Source: Clostridia bacterium (GTDB lineage: Bacteria > Bacillota > Clostridia > Peptostreptococcales > Anaerovoracaceae). Taken from it: 64,000 nt of DNA. The stretch lies in contig CABJAP010000001.1 in assembly GCA_902363595.1 (NCBI GenBank), positions 62,001 to 126,000 on the forward strand. The letters run 5' to 3'. Position 1 is the first letter of the stretch, and each line of letters starts with the position of its first letter. The translations under genes and the position numbers were made by a program. The notes under the pieces were generated by a model. The model did not search any database. It saw only the letters and a program-made list of their open reading frames with translations, and was not told the DNA's origin. This document shows, in pieces, positions 8,955 through 18,340 of this stretch.

Positions 8955-10457
8955 TTGCAGTTCTATGAAAAGCTAATTTTTGTCATGAATTTGACACAAA
9001 CGACGAACCGGGAGCTGGCTCAGGCAGCGAAGGTAGACCCCTCCATCATCAGCCGTTTCCGCAGTGGGAAGAGAGGGCTCCCACGCAATCTGGAACCGCT
9101 GCGCAGCATGGCGGATTTCCTTGCCGAACGCTGTACTGGCGAATACCAGAGAAGAGCTCTGTCAGAGATGGCGGGGATCAGACGGATCCTTATGGACAAG
9201 AAGGAACAGCTGTCAGAATTTCTGTTTTGCTGGCTGTGCGGTGACGCAGATGGAGTGGATCGTTTCATGCGCGGCTTTGAATCGCTGACCATTAAAGGTA
9301 TTGCGTCCAACTCCACCTTGGAGGCTGCAACGATCAGCCGTAAAGGGAATTTTATTCATTTTGGAAATGAGGGAAAGCGTGCCGCGGTGCGGTCTATGTA
9401 CCAACACCTGCTGGCCCGGCAGAAACCGGGTACGATCTGCATTCTTGCCGATGAGACCGACGACTGGCTGATGGAAGATTATGATTTTACCTCCCAAATG
9501 CAGGCCTGGCTGCTGGACTGTATCCGGCAGGGCTTTCAGATCTGCCATATCATACCGCCGATCTACTCGGGCGATCAGATTCTGGAATCCCTGGCCCGCT
9601 GGATCCCGCTCTACATGACCGGCAAGGTAAAAGCCTACTTTTATCCCCATATCCGCGACCGCCTTTACCGGCACACCATTATCATGGAGCCCGGACAAAT
9701 CGCGATCGCGTCCCATTCCATGGCGGGCGATCCCACCAGCTACGCCACGATGCAGACCACAGACCCCGGGCTGCTCCGCGCGATGGAATCGGAGTTTGAG
9801 GCCTACCTTGCCCTGTGCCGGCCTATGCTGAATACCTACTCGGAGCCCCAACAGCTGTTCCAATGCTTTATGAAATTCCTGTCGCCCCAGGGATTCCGCA
9901 TTCAAAAGCTGATCTCCTTGTCCGCAGTGACCGCGCCCTTTGAACTTGTTGCGGATTCCATAGGAAAAAGAGAGGATCCTGAGCAGAAACGCCTGGGCGA
10001 GCTTTACCTTCAGGAGATGAAGCGGTTGGAACAGGAGCAGGACCAGTACAACCTGATTGATATCGTTCACCTGGCCAGCGCCGATCAGGTCCGCTCTGGT
10101 ACGGTTCCCATCACTGCCACCTGCTGGTCGAGCGGGGCTATTTACTATACCCCGGAGACCTATACCCTGCATTTGAAGAAGATCCTGCATATTTTGGACA
10201 CCCATGAAAACTATCACTTCGTCCCCCTGGAAGGAAATGTTGAACAGGAGAGCTCCCTTTTGGTTAAGGAAAATCACAGAGCGCTTCTGGTGCATGCCTC
10301 GGAGCCCTTTACCGTCTTTGAGATCTCCCAGCCTGAGATCGTGGCACTATACCGGGAGTACCTGTTTCGCCTGGCGGAGAAAGTGGGATACAAGGGTATT
10401 CACCGAACGAAGATTAAGTCCCGGCTCCGGGAACTGATCCGGGAGCTGGAGGGGTGA
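8955..10457 (+). CDS. XRE-type helix-turn-helix regulator with a large uncharacterised C-terminal region
   Basis: The protein has about 500 residues. Residues 10-50 form a Cro/C1-like helix-turn-helix (RELAQAAKVDPSIISRFRSG). The remaining 430 residues are not recognised; they are soluble and mixed alpha/beta. The TTG at 8955 is chosen as start because AAGGAGG (8940-8946) precedes it at a good distance; a frame extending upstream to 8778 would run through the promoter region. It is followed by a hybrid kinase and a binding lipoprotein in the same direction, so it is probably the transcriptional regulator of this signalling island. The sensing function is unknown. Confidence 0.65.
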   Translation: MQFYEKLIFVMNLTQTTNRELAQAAKVDPSIISRFRSGKRGLPRNLEPLRSMADFLAERCTGEYQRRALSEMAGIRRILMDKKEQLSEFLFCWLCGDADGVDRFMRGFESLTIKGIASNSTLEAATISRKGNFIHFGNEGKRAAVRSMYQHLLARQKPGTICILADETDDWLMEDYDFTSQMQAWLLDCIRQGFQICHIIPPIYSGDQILESLARWIPLYMTGKVKAYFYPHIRDRLYRHTIIMEPGQIAIASHSMAGDPTSYATMQTTDPGLLRAMESEFEAYLALCRPMLNTYSEPQQLFQCFMKFLSPQGFRIQKLISLSAVTAPFELVADSIGKREDPEQKRLGELYLQEMKRLEQEQDQYNLIDIVHLASADQVRSGTVPITATCWSSGAIYYTPETYTLHLKKILHILDTHENYHFVPLEGNVEQESSLLVKENHRALLVHASEPFTVFEISQPEIVALYREYLFRLAEKVGYKGIHRTKIKSRLRELIRELEG

Positions 10458-10526
10458 CACATGAAAACGTGACGATAATACCAGCCTTTATTGGCTGCCG
10501 TTAAAGCAGTAGGGGGAAAAATTGAT

Positions 10527-12767
10527 ATGAAAAACAACGATAATTCAATGAATTCCGGGCAGAAACATAAAGTGCGCCGAGCGATCCGTTTCCCGATGCT
10601 GCTTATGGGCTGTATCGCGGTTTTTTCCGTTGTTATCCTGTTAACGTTTTTGTTCTACCATTCCCTGGAGCGGGAAATCTACAAGGAGCGTGCTGCTTAC
10701 ATGACAGAGATTTCGGCGCAGGTGGTTTCCACCACAGACACGGTTGCCAACGCACAATGGAATCTTGCGGCGATCCTGGCAAATCGCATGAAAGCATCCC
10801 AGATATCCGGCACGGCGGAACTGACGCAGTGGATCGTCTCTGAGGTCAAGATCCACGATCAGGATGAGTTGAGTTTTCTCGTGTTTGACAATGCAGGCAA
10901 TTATTATGACGCCGCTGGAATCCGGGTACGGTGGCAGGGAAACCTGATGTCAATCCAGAATGATTCACCAAAACGGCAGGTGGAGGTCATAACCCTGTCT
11001 ACAACGCCCAAGAATACCGATGAGATGGTGTTTCTGCTGCGCATGGAAACTCCGGTCGTGTTAAAGGCCGAAGGCGTGACCCTCACACATGTTGCAGTGG
11101 TGCGGGATATGGATTTATTTTACGAACAGTTCCAGGTACCCTCCTTTGAGGGCTCAGGAGAGAATTTTTTTGTAAGCAGCGTGGGGACGCGGGTTTATCG
11201 GGGCAAGTCGTACAGCAAAGTGATTGGGGACGTTTACAACGTACTCAAGCCTCTGGAGAGGATGTCCTTTCGCTTTGAGGGCTCTTATGAGAAGCTGAAA
11301 GACATTATTGCAAGCCGGGAAAAGTGCTGTATGGAATTTTCGGACACGGAGAATACGCACTATTATGTCACCAGCGTGCCTATGGGCATAAACGACTGGT
11401 CCATTTTGAGCGTGGTGCCATCCTCTGTGGTCAGCGCACAGATGCAGCATTTTCTGAATATGACGCTCTTCGGCATGGGTGCCATCGCATTGCTGGTGCT
11501 TGCGGCAATATCCACGGCAATTCTGCTGATTGTCCGTTATCGGACCAGCCAGGAGCTGCTGCACCAGCAGGCGGAGATGAATGCCGCTCTGCAGGAGGCC
11601 GCGCAGACCGCGGAGGAAGCCAGCCGCGCCAAAACAGTATTCCTCTCCCACATGTCGCACGATATCCGTACTCCGATCAACGGCATCATGGGTATGACCG
11701 ACATTGCGGTGCGCAATCTTGGCGACATCGGCCGGGTGACGGATTGCCTAGGGAAAATTGCAGTATCCTCCAAACATCTTTTAAGCCTGGTGAATGACGT
11801 ACTAGATATGTCACGGATTGAGAGCGGAAAAGTCAAGCTGGAACACAAGCCGTTTTATGTGGAGGCGCTGCTGGATGCCTGCTACAGCCTGGTGGCGGGT
11901 CAGGTACAGGAACGCGGCCTCACGATGAAAAAGGAGTTCTCCGGGGTGGGACAGCTGGTGCTGTCGGGTGACGAACTGCGCCTGCGGCAGATCATAATCA
12001 ACATTCTGGGGAATGCCGTCAAATTCACGCCGGATGACGGGGAGGTTGTATTCACCGCCTGCGGCAAGGATGTGGGCGGTGGAATCTCTGAACTCACGTT
12101 GATCATTCAGGACAACGGGATCGGCATGAGCGAAGACTTCCAGCAGAAGATTTTCGAGCCCTTTACGCAGGCGGAGGACAGCCCGAAGAGCCGCTATAAA
12201 GGAACCGGGTTAGGCATGTCCATTGTCAAGCAGTTCCTGAACCTGATGGGCGGCAGCATTGAGTTGCAAAGCGCGCCGGGCCAGGGCAGCAAATTTGCCG
12301 TGAGGCTGTGCCTGCCCAACGTGACAGCCCCGCTCCGTCAGGAACATGCACCGGATGATGATGTGTCCTTATTAAGAGGATTGCGGGTGCTCCTGGTGGA
12401 GGACAATGAACTGAACATGGAGATCGCCCGGTACATTCTGGAGGAGTGCGGCATGGAGGTAACAGGAGTGGAGAACGGCCTGCAAGCTTTGGAAATTTTT
12501 GAAGACCGCCCGGAAGGAAGCTTTGATGTGATTCTGATGGATGTGATGATGCCTGTGATGGATGGTCTGGAAGCCACAAGAGCTATCCGCACCGGCAGTC
12601 ATGGCGATGCAAAGACCATACCCATCATTGCCATGACTGCCAATGCCTACGCCGAGGACCGGAGGGCCGTGTTTGAGGCCGGGATGGACCGGCATCTGGC
12701 AAAGCCGATCGAACGCGAAGAGCTGCTTCATGCTTTAGTCGAACTGCGTACCAGAACAAAGGATTAG
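10527..12767 (+). CDS. Membrane hybrid sensor histidine kinase with receiver domain
   Basis: This is a 746-residue transmembrane kinase. A first hydrophobic helix lies near residues 21-43, followed by an extracytoplasmic sensor region of about 265 residues (possibly Cache-like) and a second helix near 312-338. Then come HisKA with SHDIRTPING, HATPase (NAVKF, DNGIGM, GTGLGMSI) and one receiver with the phospho-acceptor in LMDVMMPVMDG. AGGGGG is located eight bases before the ATG at 10527. No HPt domain is attached, so phosphate may be passed to a separate protein. The next gene encodes a binding lipoprotein that could deliver a ligand to the extracellular sensor. Confidence 0.85.
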   Translation: MKNNDNSMNSGQKHKVRRAIRFPMLLMGCIAVFSVVILLTFLFYHSLEREIYKERAAYMTEISAQVVSTTDTVANAQWNLAAILANRMKASQISGTAELTQWIVSEVKIHDQDELSFLVFDNAGNYYDAAGIRVRWQGNLMSIQNDSPKRQVEVITLSTTPKNTDEMVFLLRMETPVVLKAEGVTLTHVAVVRDMDLFYEQFQVPSFEGSGENFFVSSVGTRVYRGKSYSKVIGDVYNVLKPLERMSFRFEGSYEKLKDIIASREKCCMEFSDTENTHYYVTSVPMGINDWSILSVVPSSVVSAQMQHFLNMTLFGMGAIALLVLAAISTAILLIVRYRTSQELLHQQAEMNAALQEAAQTAEEASRAKTVFLSHMSHDIRTPINGIMGMTDIAVRNLGDIGRVTDCLGKIAVSSKHLLSLVNDVLDMSRIESGKVKLEHKPFYVEALLDACYSLVAGQVQERGLTMKKEFSGVGQLVLSGDELRLRQIIINILGNAVKFTPDDGEVVFTACGKDVGGGISELTLIIQDNGIGMSEDFQQKIFEPFTQAEDSPKSRYKGTGLGMSIVKQFLNLMGGSIELQSAPGQGSKFAVRLCLPNVTAPLRQEHAPDDDVSLLRGLRVLLVEDNELNMEIARYILEECGMEVTGVENGLQALEIFEDRPEGSFDVILMDVMMPVMDGLEATRAIRTGSHGDAKTIPIIAMTANAYAEDRRAVFEAGMDRHLAKPIEREELLHALVELRTRTKD

Positions 12768-12811
12768 TATACAGAGCAAAAGTAAAAAGGCCGTACGAGG
12801 AGGATTAAAAA

Positions 12812-14647
12812 ATGAAATTGAAAAAGCCGATTGCAATGATCACGGCCGTGATCATGATGTTATGTCTTGGTTTGACCGGCTGCCGGTCCACCGACGAAAA
12901 CACTTCCGGTGACGAGCATGAGCCGCTGACGCTGCTTTCTCTCAATATAGATCAGCCAGCCTTCCTGGCGGCGTTGGAGGAGAACTGTCCCGGCGTCCGG
13001 CTAGAATTCATAAGTTATACCGGGGGCAGCGGCACCGGTTACTCACAGTATCTGCTGGACAAAGGGCATCCCCCCGACATTTATACGATATCGGTATTCG
13101 GGATGCTGGATAAGCAGAAAGAGTATCTTTTGGACCTGTCGGGATACGAATTTTTGAATAACTACAATACGGTCGATATCAATCAGGTCACACTGGACGG
13201 CGCCGTTTATATGCTTCCGACCAGCGCCGCAATCATGGGTTTATACTACAACAAGACGATGTTTGCGGAGCACGGCTGGGAGGTGCCGCAAAATTTTGAA
13301 GAGCTCAAGGCGTTGGTCAAGGTCATCAGGGAGGCCGGAATCGACCCGGTAGCGGCCCAGTTCAAACTGCCCGGAAACGGCTTCTTCGACGTATTTACTA
13401 TGGCAAAGACAGGATTCCTGTCCACGCCGGAAGGCCGCCAGTGGGAGGAGGACTTTAAGAACGGAGACGCAACGGCGGCGGAGGGGCTGTCGACGGCGGT
13501 GGAAGCGATCCAGGAACTGATCGACTGTGGATTTCTGGATGCGGAGGACACAAAGCGCAGCAGCAGTGAAACAACCAATTACTTTTATGACCGCGGGGCG
13601 GCTATGTATCTGAATGCCGGCACCATTCCCAGATATACACAAAACGAAGACGGTACAGGTGATGTGTATGGCATTATGCCGTTTTATGGCCCGGGGACGG
13701 ACAATATGGTGCTGATTCAACAGCCCCAGAGATATTTTGGCCTGTCCAAGGAACTGGAGGAGCCGGGCAATGAGCAGAAGCTTGAGGATGCGCTGAGGGT
13801 CATGGAGTTTTTCTCCACGCAGGAGGGCCAGACAGCTCTTCTATCGAAAAAGGATAACTATGTACCGCCATTGAAAAACAGTGAGATTCCGGAGGACTCT
13901 CCGTTTTATGAGGTGGAACAGGCCATACGGCAGAGATATGTCTCTACCCTTGCCTATGCAGGGTATGAGCCCGTCATTATAGGAGTCGGGAATAAGGTGC
14001 GTGACTGGGTGCAGGGAAAATGTACCAGAGCCGATGTGCTCGCCTGCATGGATAAGCTTCAGGCCGAATATCTCAGTACCGGAATGCCGGTTGAAGGTAC
14101 CGCAGCTTGTGATTTTACCCATGAGGAAACCGTGCAGCTTCAGGCAGAGGCAATCCGGCTCGCGGCAGGGACGGATTTCGCCATGATCTCGATGGGCGTG
14201 ATGCGCGGCGGCAAGGAGAATATGGGGGGTGCCTGCGGGCAGATCTTCGAGGGGGATATCAATGAGGACGCGCTCATCTCGCTGCTGCCAAATTATTGTA
14301 CGGATGTACTCTATGTGCTGACACTGTCCGGCGCCGACATCACGGGCCTTTTAGAAACCGGATTGGTGACAGACGGGGGGACCGAGGGCTTTCCCTACAT
14401 ACCTGCGGGACTAACGGTCGAGATGAATAAGGACGGGACGGTGAAGGTGGTTACGCTGGCGGACGGCTCACGGCTTGACGAGAACGCCGGCTATACCGTG
14501 GCCTTCAACAAGAGGGGATTTGCCGATGAAATCGGAGAGAGAGGAAATGCATACGAGACAGATATCCCCATCATAGATGCCATGCACGGGTACTTGAGCA
14601 CCCACTCGCCGCTCACCCCGCTGGAGCCGTCTGTTATAAGGCCGTAA
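12812..14647 (+). CDS. Lipoprotein: family-1 solute-binding domain joined to a 5'-nucleotidase C-terminal-like domain
   Basis: The protein has 611 residues with a lipoprotein signal peptide ending in LTGC (Cys24). Residues 35-410 resemble family-1 extracellular solute-binding proteins: YLLDKGHPPDIY, the LYYNKTMFAEHGWEVPQNFE segment and a typical late region. Residues about 425-600 resemble the substrate-specificity domain of 5'-nucleotidases (GGVxRGG-like start, LPNYCTDVLYVLTLSGADI, LLETGL, the YTVAFN strand). No metallophosphatase domain is present, so nuclease or nucleotidase activity is not expected. A strong AGGAGG precedes the start. No ABC permease or ATPase is nearby; sensor kinases are, which suggests that it senses rather than transports. 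This role is inferred. Confidence 0.7.
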   Translation: MKLKKPIAMITAVIMMLCLGLTGCRSTDENTSGDEHEPLTLLSLNIDQPAFLAALEENCPGVRLEFISYTGGSGTGYSQYLLDKGHPPDIYTISVFGMLDKQKEYLLDLSGYEFLNNYNTVDINQVTLDGAVYMLPTSAAIMGLYYNKTMFAEHGWEVPQNFEELKALVKVIREAGIDPVAAQFKLPGNGFFDVFTMAKTGFLSTPEGRQWEEDFKNGDATAAEGLSTAVEAIQELIDCGFLDAEDTKRSSSETTNYFYDRGAAMYLNAGTIPRYTQNEDGTGDVYGIMPFYGPGTDNMVLIQQPQRYFGLSKELEEPGNEQKLEDALRVMEFFSTQEGQTALLSKKDNYVPPLKNSEIPEDSPFYEVEQAIRQRYVSTLAYAGYEPVIIGVGNKVRDWVQGKCTRADVLACMDKLQAEYLSTGMPVEGTAACDFTHEETVQLQAEAIRLAAGTDFAMISMGVMRGGKENMGGACGQIFEGDINEDALISLLPNYCTDVLYVLTLSGADITGLLETGLVTDGGTEGFPYIPAGLTVEMNKDGTVKVVTLADGSRLDENAGYTVAFNKRGFADEIGERGNAYETDIPIIDAMHGYLSTHSPLTPLEPSVIRP

Positions 14648-14943
14648 AACAGCAGATTTGAGGCCAGTCAAATGGCGCCATACATCAGTCTGAATGAATA
14701 GAGCAGCTGGGCGAGGTCCGAACATATTTGGAGATCGGCGCTCTAGGACCCTCGTGATTCTTGGAATAACTCGATGCTCTTTGTGGACAGTTCACGCTCT
14801 ATACAAGTCTTTTCCTTTGAGTGGCCCGTTCCTGAGCTATTCCTGCCCTTCCAGCCACTTACAGCCGGAGATATTTACAGATTCTTCTGAAATCGATTGA
14901 GGCGGAAACGCTCCTATGATAAAATCAGAGCAGGAGGTGCGCC
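14648..14943. promoter_or_regulatory. Intergenic gap with promoter for the DprA-like/PRTase pair
   Basis: Most of this 296-base gap holds nothing I can identify. Near its end, TTGAGG (14897-14902) and TAAAAT (14920-14925) are separated by 17 bases and are followed by GGAGG just before the start at 14944. This is a plausible housekeeping promoter for the two-gene operon that follows. Confidence 0.45.
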
Positions 14944-16008
14944 ATGGACGAACAAACAAGAAAGGACCTGATCGATCAGCTGTACTTCGGCCGGGAGGCT
15001 GCTCAGTATCTGGGTGTAACCATGCAGAGGCTCGAAGAATTGGTTGGAGACGGCCAGCTGAGCCCGGTAAAAAGGAGCCCCGGCGAAATGATCTTTCTTC
15101 GTGATGACCTGGATGGATGCAGGACCCATCGGCCCAAGCCTAAGAAAAAAATAATTCACAAAGAAGAAATCGATTTAAGACAGCCCCATTTGCAAAAGGC
15201 TGTCAATTACTTTGCCCTACGCTGTTTTTGCCAGGGATCGGATCAAATCGCAGAACCAATTTTTCTCAGGGCTGTTGAAAAAACCCATCTGACCCGGCCC
15301 ATTGAGGAGATCGGAGCTGTGCTGGCAAACGCGTTGGACATTTCTGAAGAAGCTATCATTATGAAAGGAAGGCAGATCCGCCAATCCTTTAAAACATTGG
15401 AGCAGGATGATCTGGTCATCGACCGGGACGCAGAAGAATACCCCAGCTTGATGCGCAGCAAAGAAAATGCTCCTGCCTATTTGTTTTTAAGAGGCGATGC
15501 CGGCCTGCTGAAAGAGACTATTGTCGCCATGAAGGACCGCAATCATCTTGGAACGGAAATCAGCGAAAAGGCGGCCCGTCTGGCAAGGGCGCTGGAAAAT
15601 GCCGGTGTAGTGACAGCCAGCGCCGGGCGAACAGAAGGAGAGCGAGCTGTTCTTGAACACGGGCACCGGCCGATTTTGGCAGCCGGTACGCCCCTGCCCG
15701 ATGAAGCCATGCAGCGGCAGGATGAGCTTTTGGGGCAAGTGGGAGAACGAGGCTTAATTGTTTCCATACTTCCGCCGCCGCTGTCAGAAAGCGGAACGAC
15801 CGATCCGGCCGCCGCAGAAACGATTCTCAGTGCCCTTTCCCTTGCGGCTTTGGACCTGGAGAGCGATAGAACCGATGGGGAGATGGTGAGCAGACTTCAA
15901 GAGTATCTCATGCAGGCAGTAAAAAAGAACATGATCGATACCAGTGACAAACGTGCGAGGATTTTTTCGAAAGGAATAAGGGCAGAATATGTTTATAACA
16001 TTAAATGA
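14944..16008 (+). CDS. DprA/SMF-like (SLOG-type) protein with N-terminal helix-turn-helix; ShosA-like antitoxin candidate
   Basis: The protein has 354 residues. Residues 15-57 look like a MerR-type winged helix (FGREAAQYLGVTMQRLEELV). A middle region of about 100 residues is helical. Residues about 165-300 follow the DprA Rossmann pattern: YPSLM, APAYLFLRGD, VAMKDRNHLGTEISEK in place of the usual GSR loop, AGVVTASAGRTEGERAVLEHG and ILAAGTPLPDEA. The phosphate-loop residues differ from true DprA, so this is a divergent family member and not the competence DNA-loading protein. It overlaps the next gene by 20 bases. In the ShosTA system a DprA-like protein is the antitoxin to a phosphoribosyltransferase toxin; the same role is inferred here. 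Confidence 0.65.
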   Translation: MDEQTRKDLIDQLYFGREAAQYLGVTMQRLEELVGDGQLSPVKRSPGEMIFLRDDLDGCRTHRPKPKKKIIHKEEIDLRQPHLQKAVNYFALRCFCQGSDQIAEPIFLRAVEKTHLTRPIEEIGAVLANALDISEEAIIMKGRQIRQSFKTLEQDDLVIDRDAEEYPSLMRSKENAPAYLFLRGDAGLLKETIVAMKDRNHLGTEISEKAARLARALENAGVVTASAGRTEGERAVLEHGHRPILAAGTPLPDEAMQRQDELLGQVGERGLIVSILPPPLSESGTTDPAAAETILSALSLAALDLESDRTDGEMVSRLQEYLMQAVKKNMIDTSDKRARIFSKGIRAEYVYNIK

Positions 16009-17263
16009 TTGGAAGGGAATCGTTGTGGACATAGATGCGATTCCAGAAGAATGGGACTCCAAGTGGGAACTGCTGCCGGAGATCGGGAAAAAGAAAATTT
16101 TGCTTTGCGGAATAAACAAAGAACGTTTGAAGAAAATAAAAAGCAATGGAGAAGCGCTTCTTATCAGTGAAGAGACTCCTTTCGAACCGCTGCTCTTTTA
16201 TCATAAAGCTTATGCCCATATCTTAGAGCTGCTTGGCAGCAAATCGGCTCAGACTGTAGTGATCACAGGCTCACGCGGAGCTTTAAAGCAGGCGCAGAAC
16301 TGCGGAATTTCCAGCATATTCTACTGCAAGGAAGAAGAGATACCGACGGAGCTGATTACCATGCTGCCGGACCATATTGCACAAAGCTGGGAAGATATTG
16401 AGAAAATCATAGGACAAGAGTGTGCGGGTTATCTGGCCGAGCGCCGTGTTCAACGGTACGCAAATCAGCAGAAAGACCAGGATACCTTGATGCGGACAAT
16501 CCAAACAGAGCTGGAAATTGATGAAACGCACACCTGCCCGTTAATCGCAGCAGGCAGATATTTCAGTCAGAACGACCCCAGAGCTTACGGCCATCAGCTT
16601 TCCAAACGGGTTCTACTGCACAAATGGGAGGATACAGCGCAAACTGAAATCTTTACGGAAATTTATCGGGAGATTATCAAGAGCGCCGCTTGGGAGAGCA
16701 TCGACGCCATTACCCGAATTCCGCCTAAGGATAGCCGGCAGTTCGACCGCTTTGCGGAAATTACAAAGGCAATTGCCGCGGATACCAGCGCCGAAGATCT
16801 GTCTGACAGCTTGATCTGTGTGAAAAAATACGGCTCTCAGCGGACCTTGAACCGAGCGGAACGGGAAGCCAACGTGCAGGGAGCCTTTGAAATGAAAAAA
16901 AGGGTCGATGGAAAACAGATCGTTTTGCTGGATGATATTTTAACGTCAGGGTCTACGGCGCAAGAGGCGGCCAAACAACTATACGTGGCAGGAGCCAAAA
17001 AGGTGACGGTCGTGGTACTAGCGATCAAGCAGGACATCAACCGTTTTTTGGAGGACGCTCTGCAGCCGATTCGATGCAGAAAGTGCGGCGGCGAAATGCA
17101 GCTGCGGATCAACCGGACGACTCAGGAAGCCTTCTTTGGATGCAGAGAACTCTATAATAAAGAGGCTCCGTGTACCTATATTGAAAGTTACCAAAAGGGC
17201 TTGGAACGGAGAAATCTGGACGCCGGGTTCTTTCATGAACAAGAAGACCGATACTTGTTCTGA
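15989..17263 (+). CDS. HAD-like/phosphoribosyltransferase/zinc-ribbon protein; ShosT-like effector candidate
   Basis: The protein has 424 residues. Residues 10-100 have a HAD-like pattern (IVVDIDAI with D14 and D16; TVVITGSRGAL followed by QNCGISSIFY). Residues about 200-345 form a ComF-type phosphoribosyltransferase fold with the PRPP loop VLLDDILTSGST (D315, D316). Residues 363-395 make a four-cysteine zinc ribbon (C363, C366, C385, C395) of the topoisomerase type. The ATG at 15989 lies inside the upstream DprA-like gene and is preceded by AGGGCAG, which points to translational coupling. The pairing fits a toxin or defence effector controlled by the upstream protein. A competence-related role (ComF plus DprA) is the alternative, but neither protein matches the standard versions. 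Confidence 0.65.
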   Translation: MFITLNDWKGIVVDIDAIPEEWDSKWELLPEIGKKKILLCGINKERLKKIKSNGEALLISEETPFEPLLFYHKAYAHILELLGSKSAQTVVITGSRGALKQAQNCGISSIFYCKEEEIPTELITMLPDHIAQSWEDIEKIIGQECAGYLAERRVQRYANQQKDQDTLMRTIQTELEIDETHTCPLIAAGRYFSQNDPRAYGHQLSKRVLLHKWEDTAQTEIFTEIYREIIKSAAWESIDAITRIPPKDSRQFDRFAEITKAIAADTSAEDLSDSLICVKKYGSQRTLNRAEREANVQGAFEMKKRVDGKQIVLLDDILTSGSTAQEAAKQLYVAGAKKVTVVVLAIKQDINRFLEDALQPIRCRKCGGEMQLRINRTTQEAFFGCRELYNKEAPCTYIESYQKGLERRNLDAGFFHEQEDRYLF

Positions 17264-17286
17264 AGACTGCCAAAAGGACGCTTTAT

Positions 17287-17313
17287 ATGAAAATAAGGTG
17301 TCCTTATTTTCAT
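17287..17313. terminator. Perfect 12-bp inverted repeat after the PRTase gene
   Basis: ATGAAAATAAGG (17287-17298) and CCTTATTTTCAT (17302-17313) form a perfect stem with a three-base loop. There is no following T-run, so it is either a weak terminator or a protein-binding site upstream of cysK. Confidence 0.35.
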
Positions 17314-17388
17314 AATACCCTACAAAAAGCGCTTCAAAAATGATATCATAAAAGCTATGAAATTATTTTAAAGAAAGAAGACAGCAAA

Positions 17389-18318
17389 ATGATTTATGAT
17401 AATGTTTTAGCGGCAATCGGCCATACGCCTATGATACGCCTCAACCGGATGAACGACCCGGACAGCGCCCAGGTGCTGGTTAAGTTTGAAGGACTCAACG
17501 TGGGCGGATCCATTAAAACCAGGACCGCGTATAATATGCTTTTACAAGCGGAAAAACAAGGGCTCATCGACGAGCATTCCATCATCGTAGAGCCCACCAG
17601 CGGCAACCAGGGCATCGGCCTGGCTCTCATTGGAGCGGTCAAAGGGTATAAAACCGTCATCATCATGCCCGATTCGGTCAGTGAAGAGCGGAGAAAACTG
17701 GTGCGTCACTATGGAGCAGAGGTAAAGCTGATCCATGATAAGGGCAATATCGGCGACTGCATCGACGAATGCCTGAGGACGGCGCTGGAAATGGCAGAAG
17801 AAAATCCCAAAGTCTTTGTACCGCAGCAATTTGAAAATGAGAACAATCCTATGGCCCATAGGCATCATACTGCCCTTGAAATCATGGAACAGGTGGAAGG
17901 TGAGATCCACGGGTTCTGTTCCGGAATCGGTACCGGCGGCACGATCACCGGCATCGGAGAAGTGCTCAAGGCTCAGAATCCTAATTTGGAGATTTGGGCG
18001 GTGGAGCCTGAAAACGCAGCTATTCTAGCAGGTGGAAATATTGGAACTCATTTGCAGATGGGCATCGGCGACGGAGTGATCCCTAAGATACTCAACAAGG
18101 AAATTTATGACCATATTTATATCGTCACCGATGCTGAAGCGATTGACACTGCCAAAAAGCTGGCTAGCATGGAAGGGCTTATGTGCGGTATATCCAGCGG
18201 AACCAATGTAGCGGCAGCTCTCAAACTAGCGAAAAAACTGGGTAAGGGAAAGACTGTGGTTACAGTTCTCCCGGATACAGCTGAGCGATATTTTTCAACG
18301 CCCTTGTTTGAAGACTAA
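17389..18318 (+). CDS. cysK: Cysteine synthase (O-acetylserine sulfhydrylase)
   Basis: This PLP enzyme makes cysteine from O-acetylserine and sulfide. The PLP lysine is K43 in GGSIKTRTA, the substrate loop TSGNQG is near residues 71-76 and the phosphate-binding GTGGT loop is near 178. The length of 309 residues is normal. GAAAGAAG precedes the start. The 3' end overlaps the upstream extension of the mutY frame, and the two genes are probably co-transcribed. CysK and the close paralogue CysM are hard to separate by eye; the SGNQG loop favours the general cysteine synthase group. Confidence 0.9.
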   Translation: MIYDNVLAAIGHTPMIRLNRMNDPDSAQVLVKFEGLNVGGSIKTRTAYNMLLQAEKQGLIDEHSIIVEPTSGNQGIGLALIGAVKGYKTVIIMPDSVSEERRKLVRHYGAEVKLIHDKGNIGDCIDECLRTALEMAEENPKVFVPQQFENENNPMAHRHHTALEIMEQVEGEIHGFCSGIGTGGTITGIGEVLKAQNPNLEIWAVEPENAAILAGGNIGTHLQMGIGDGVIPKILNKEIYDHIYIVTDAEAIDTAKKLASMEGLMCGISSGTNVAAALKLAKKLGKGKTVVTVLPDTAERYFSTPLFED

Positions 18319-18340
18319 AAATTTACGAAAGAAAAAAGAG

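Noticed and set aside
9213..10295. Minus-strand open frame of 360 codons inside the XRE regulator gene
   Set aside because: It is opposite to a well-supported gene and shows no known motif.
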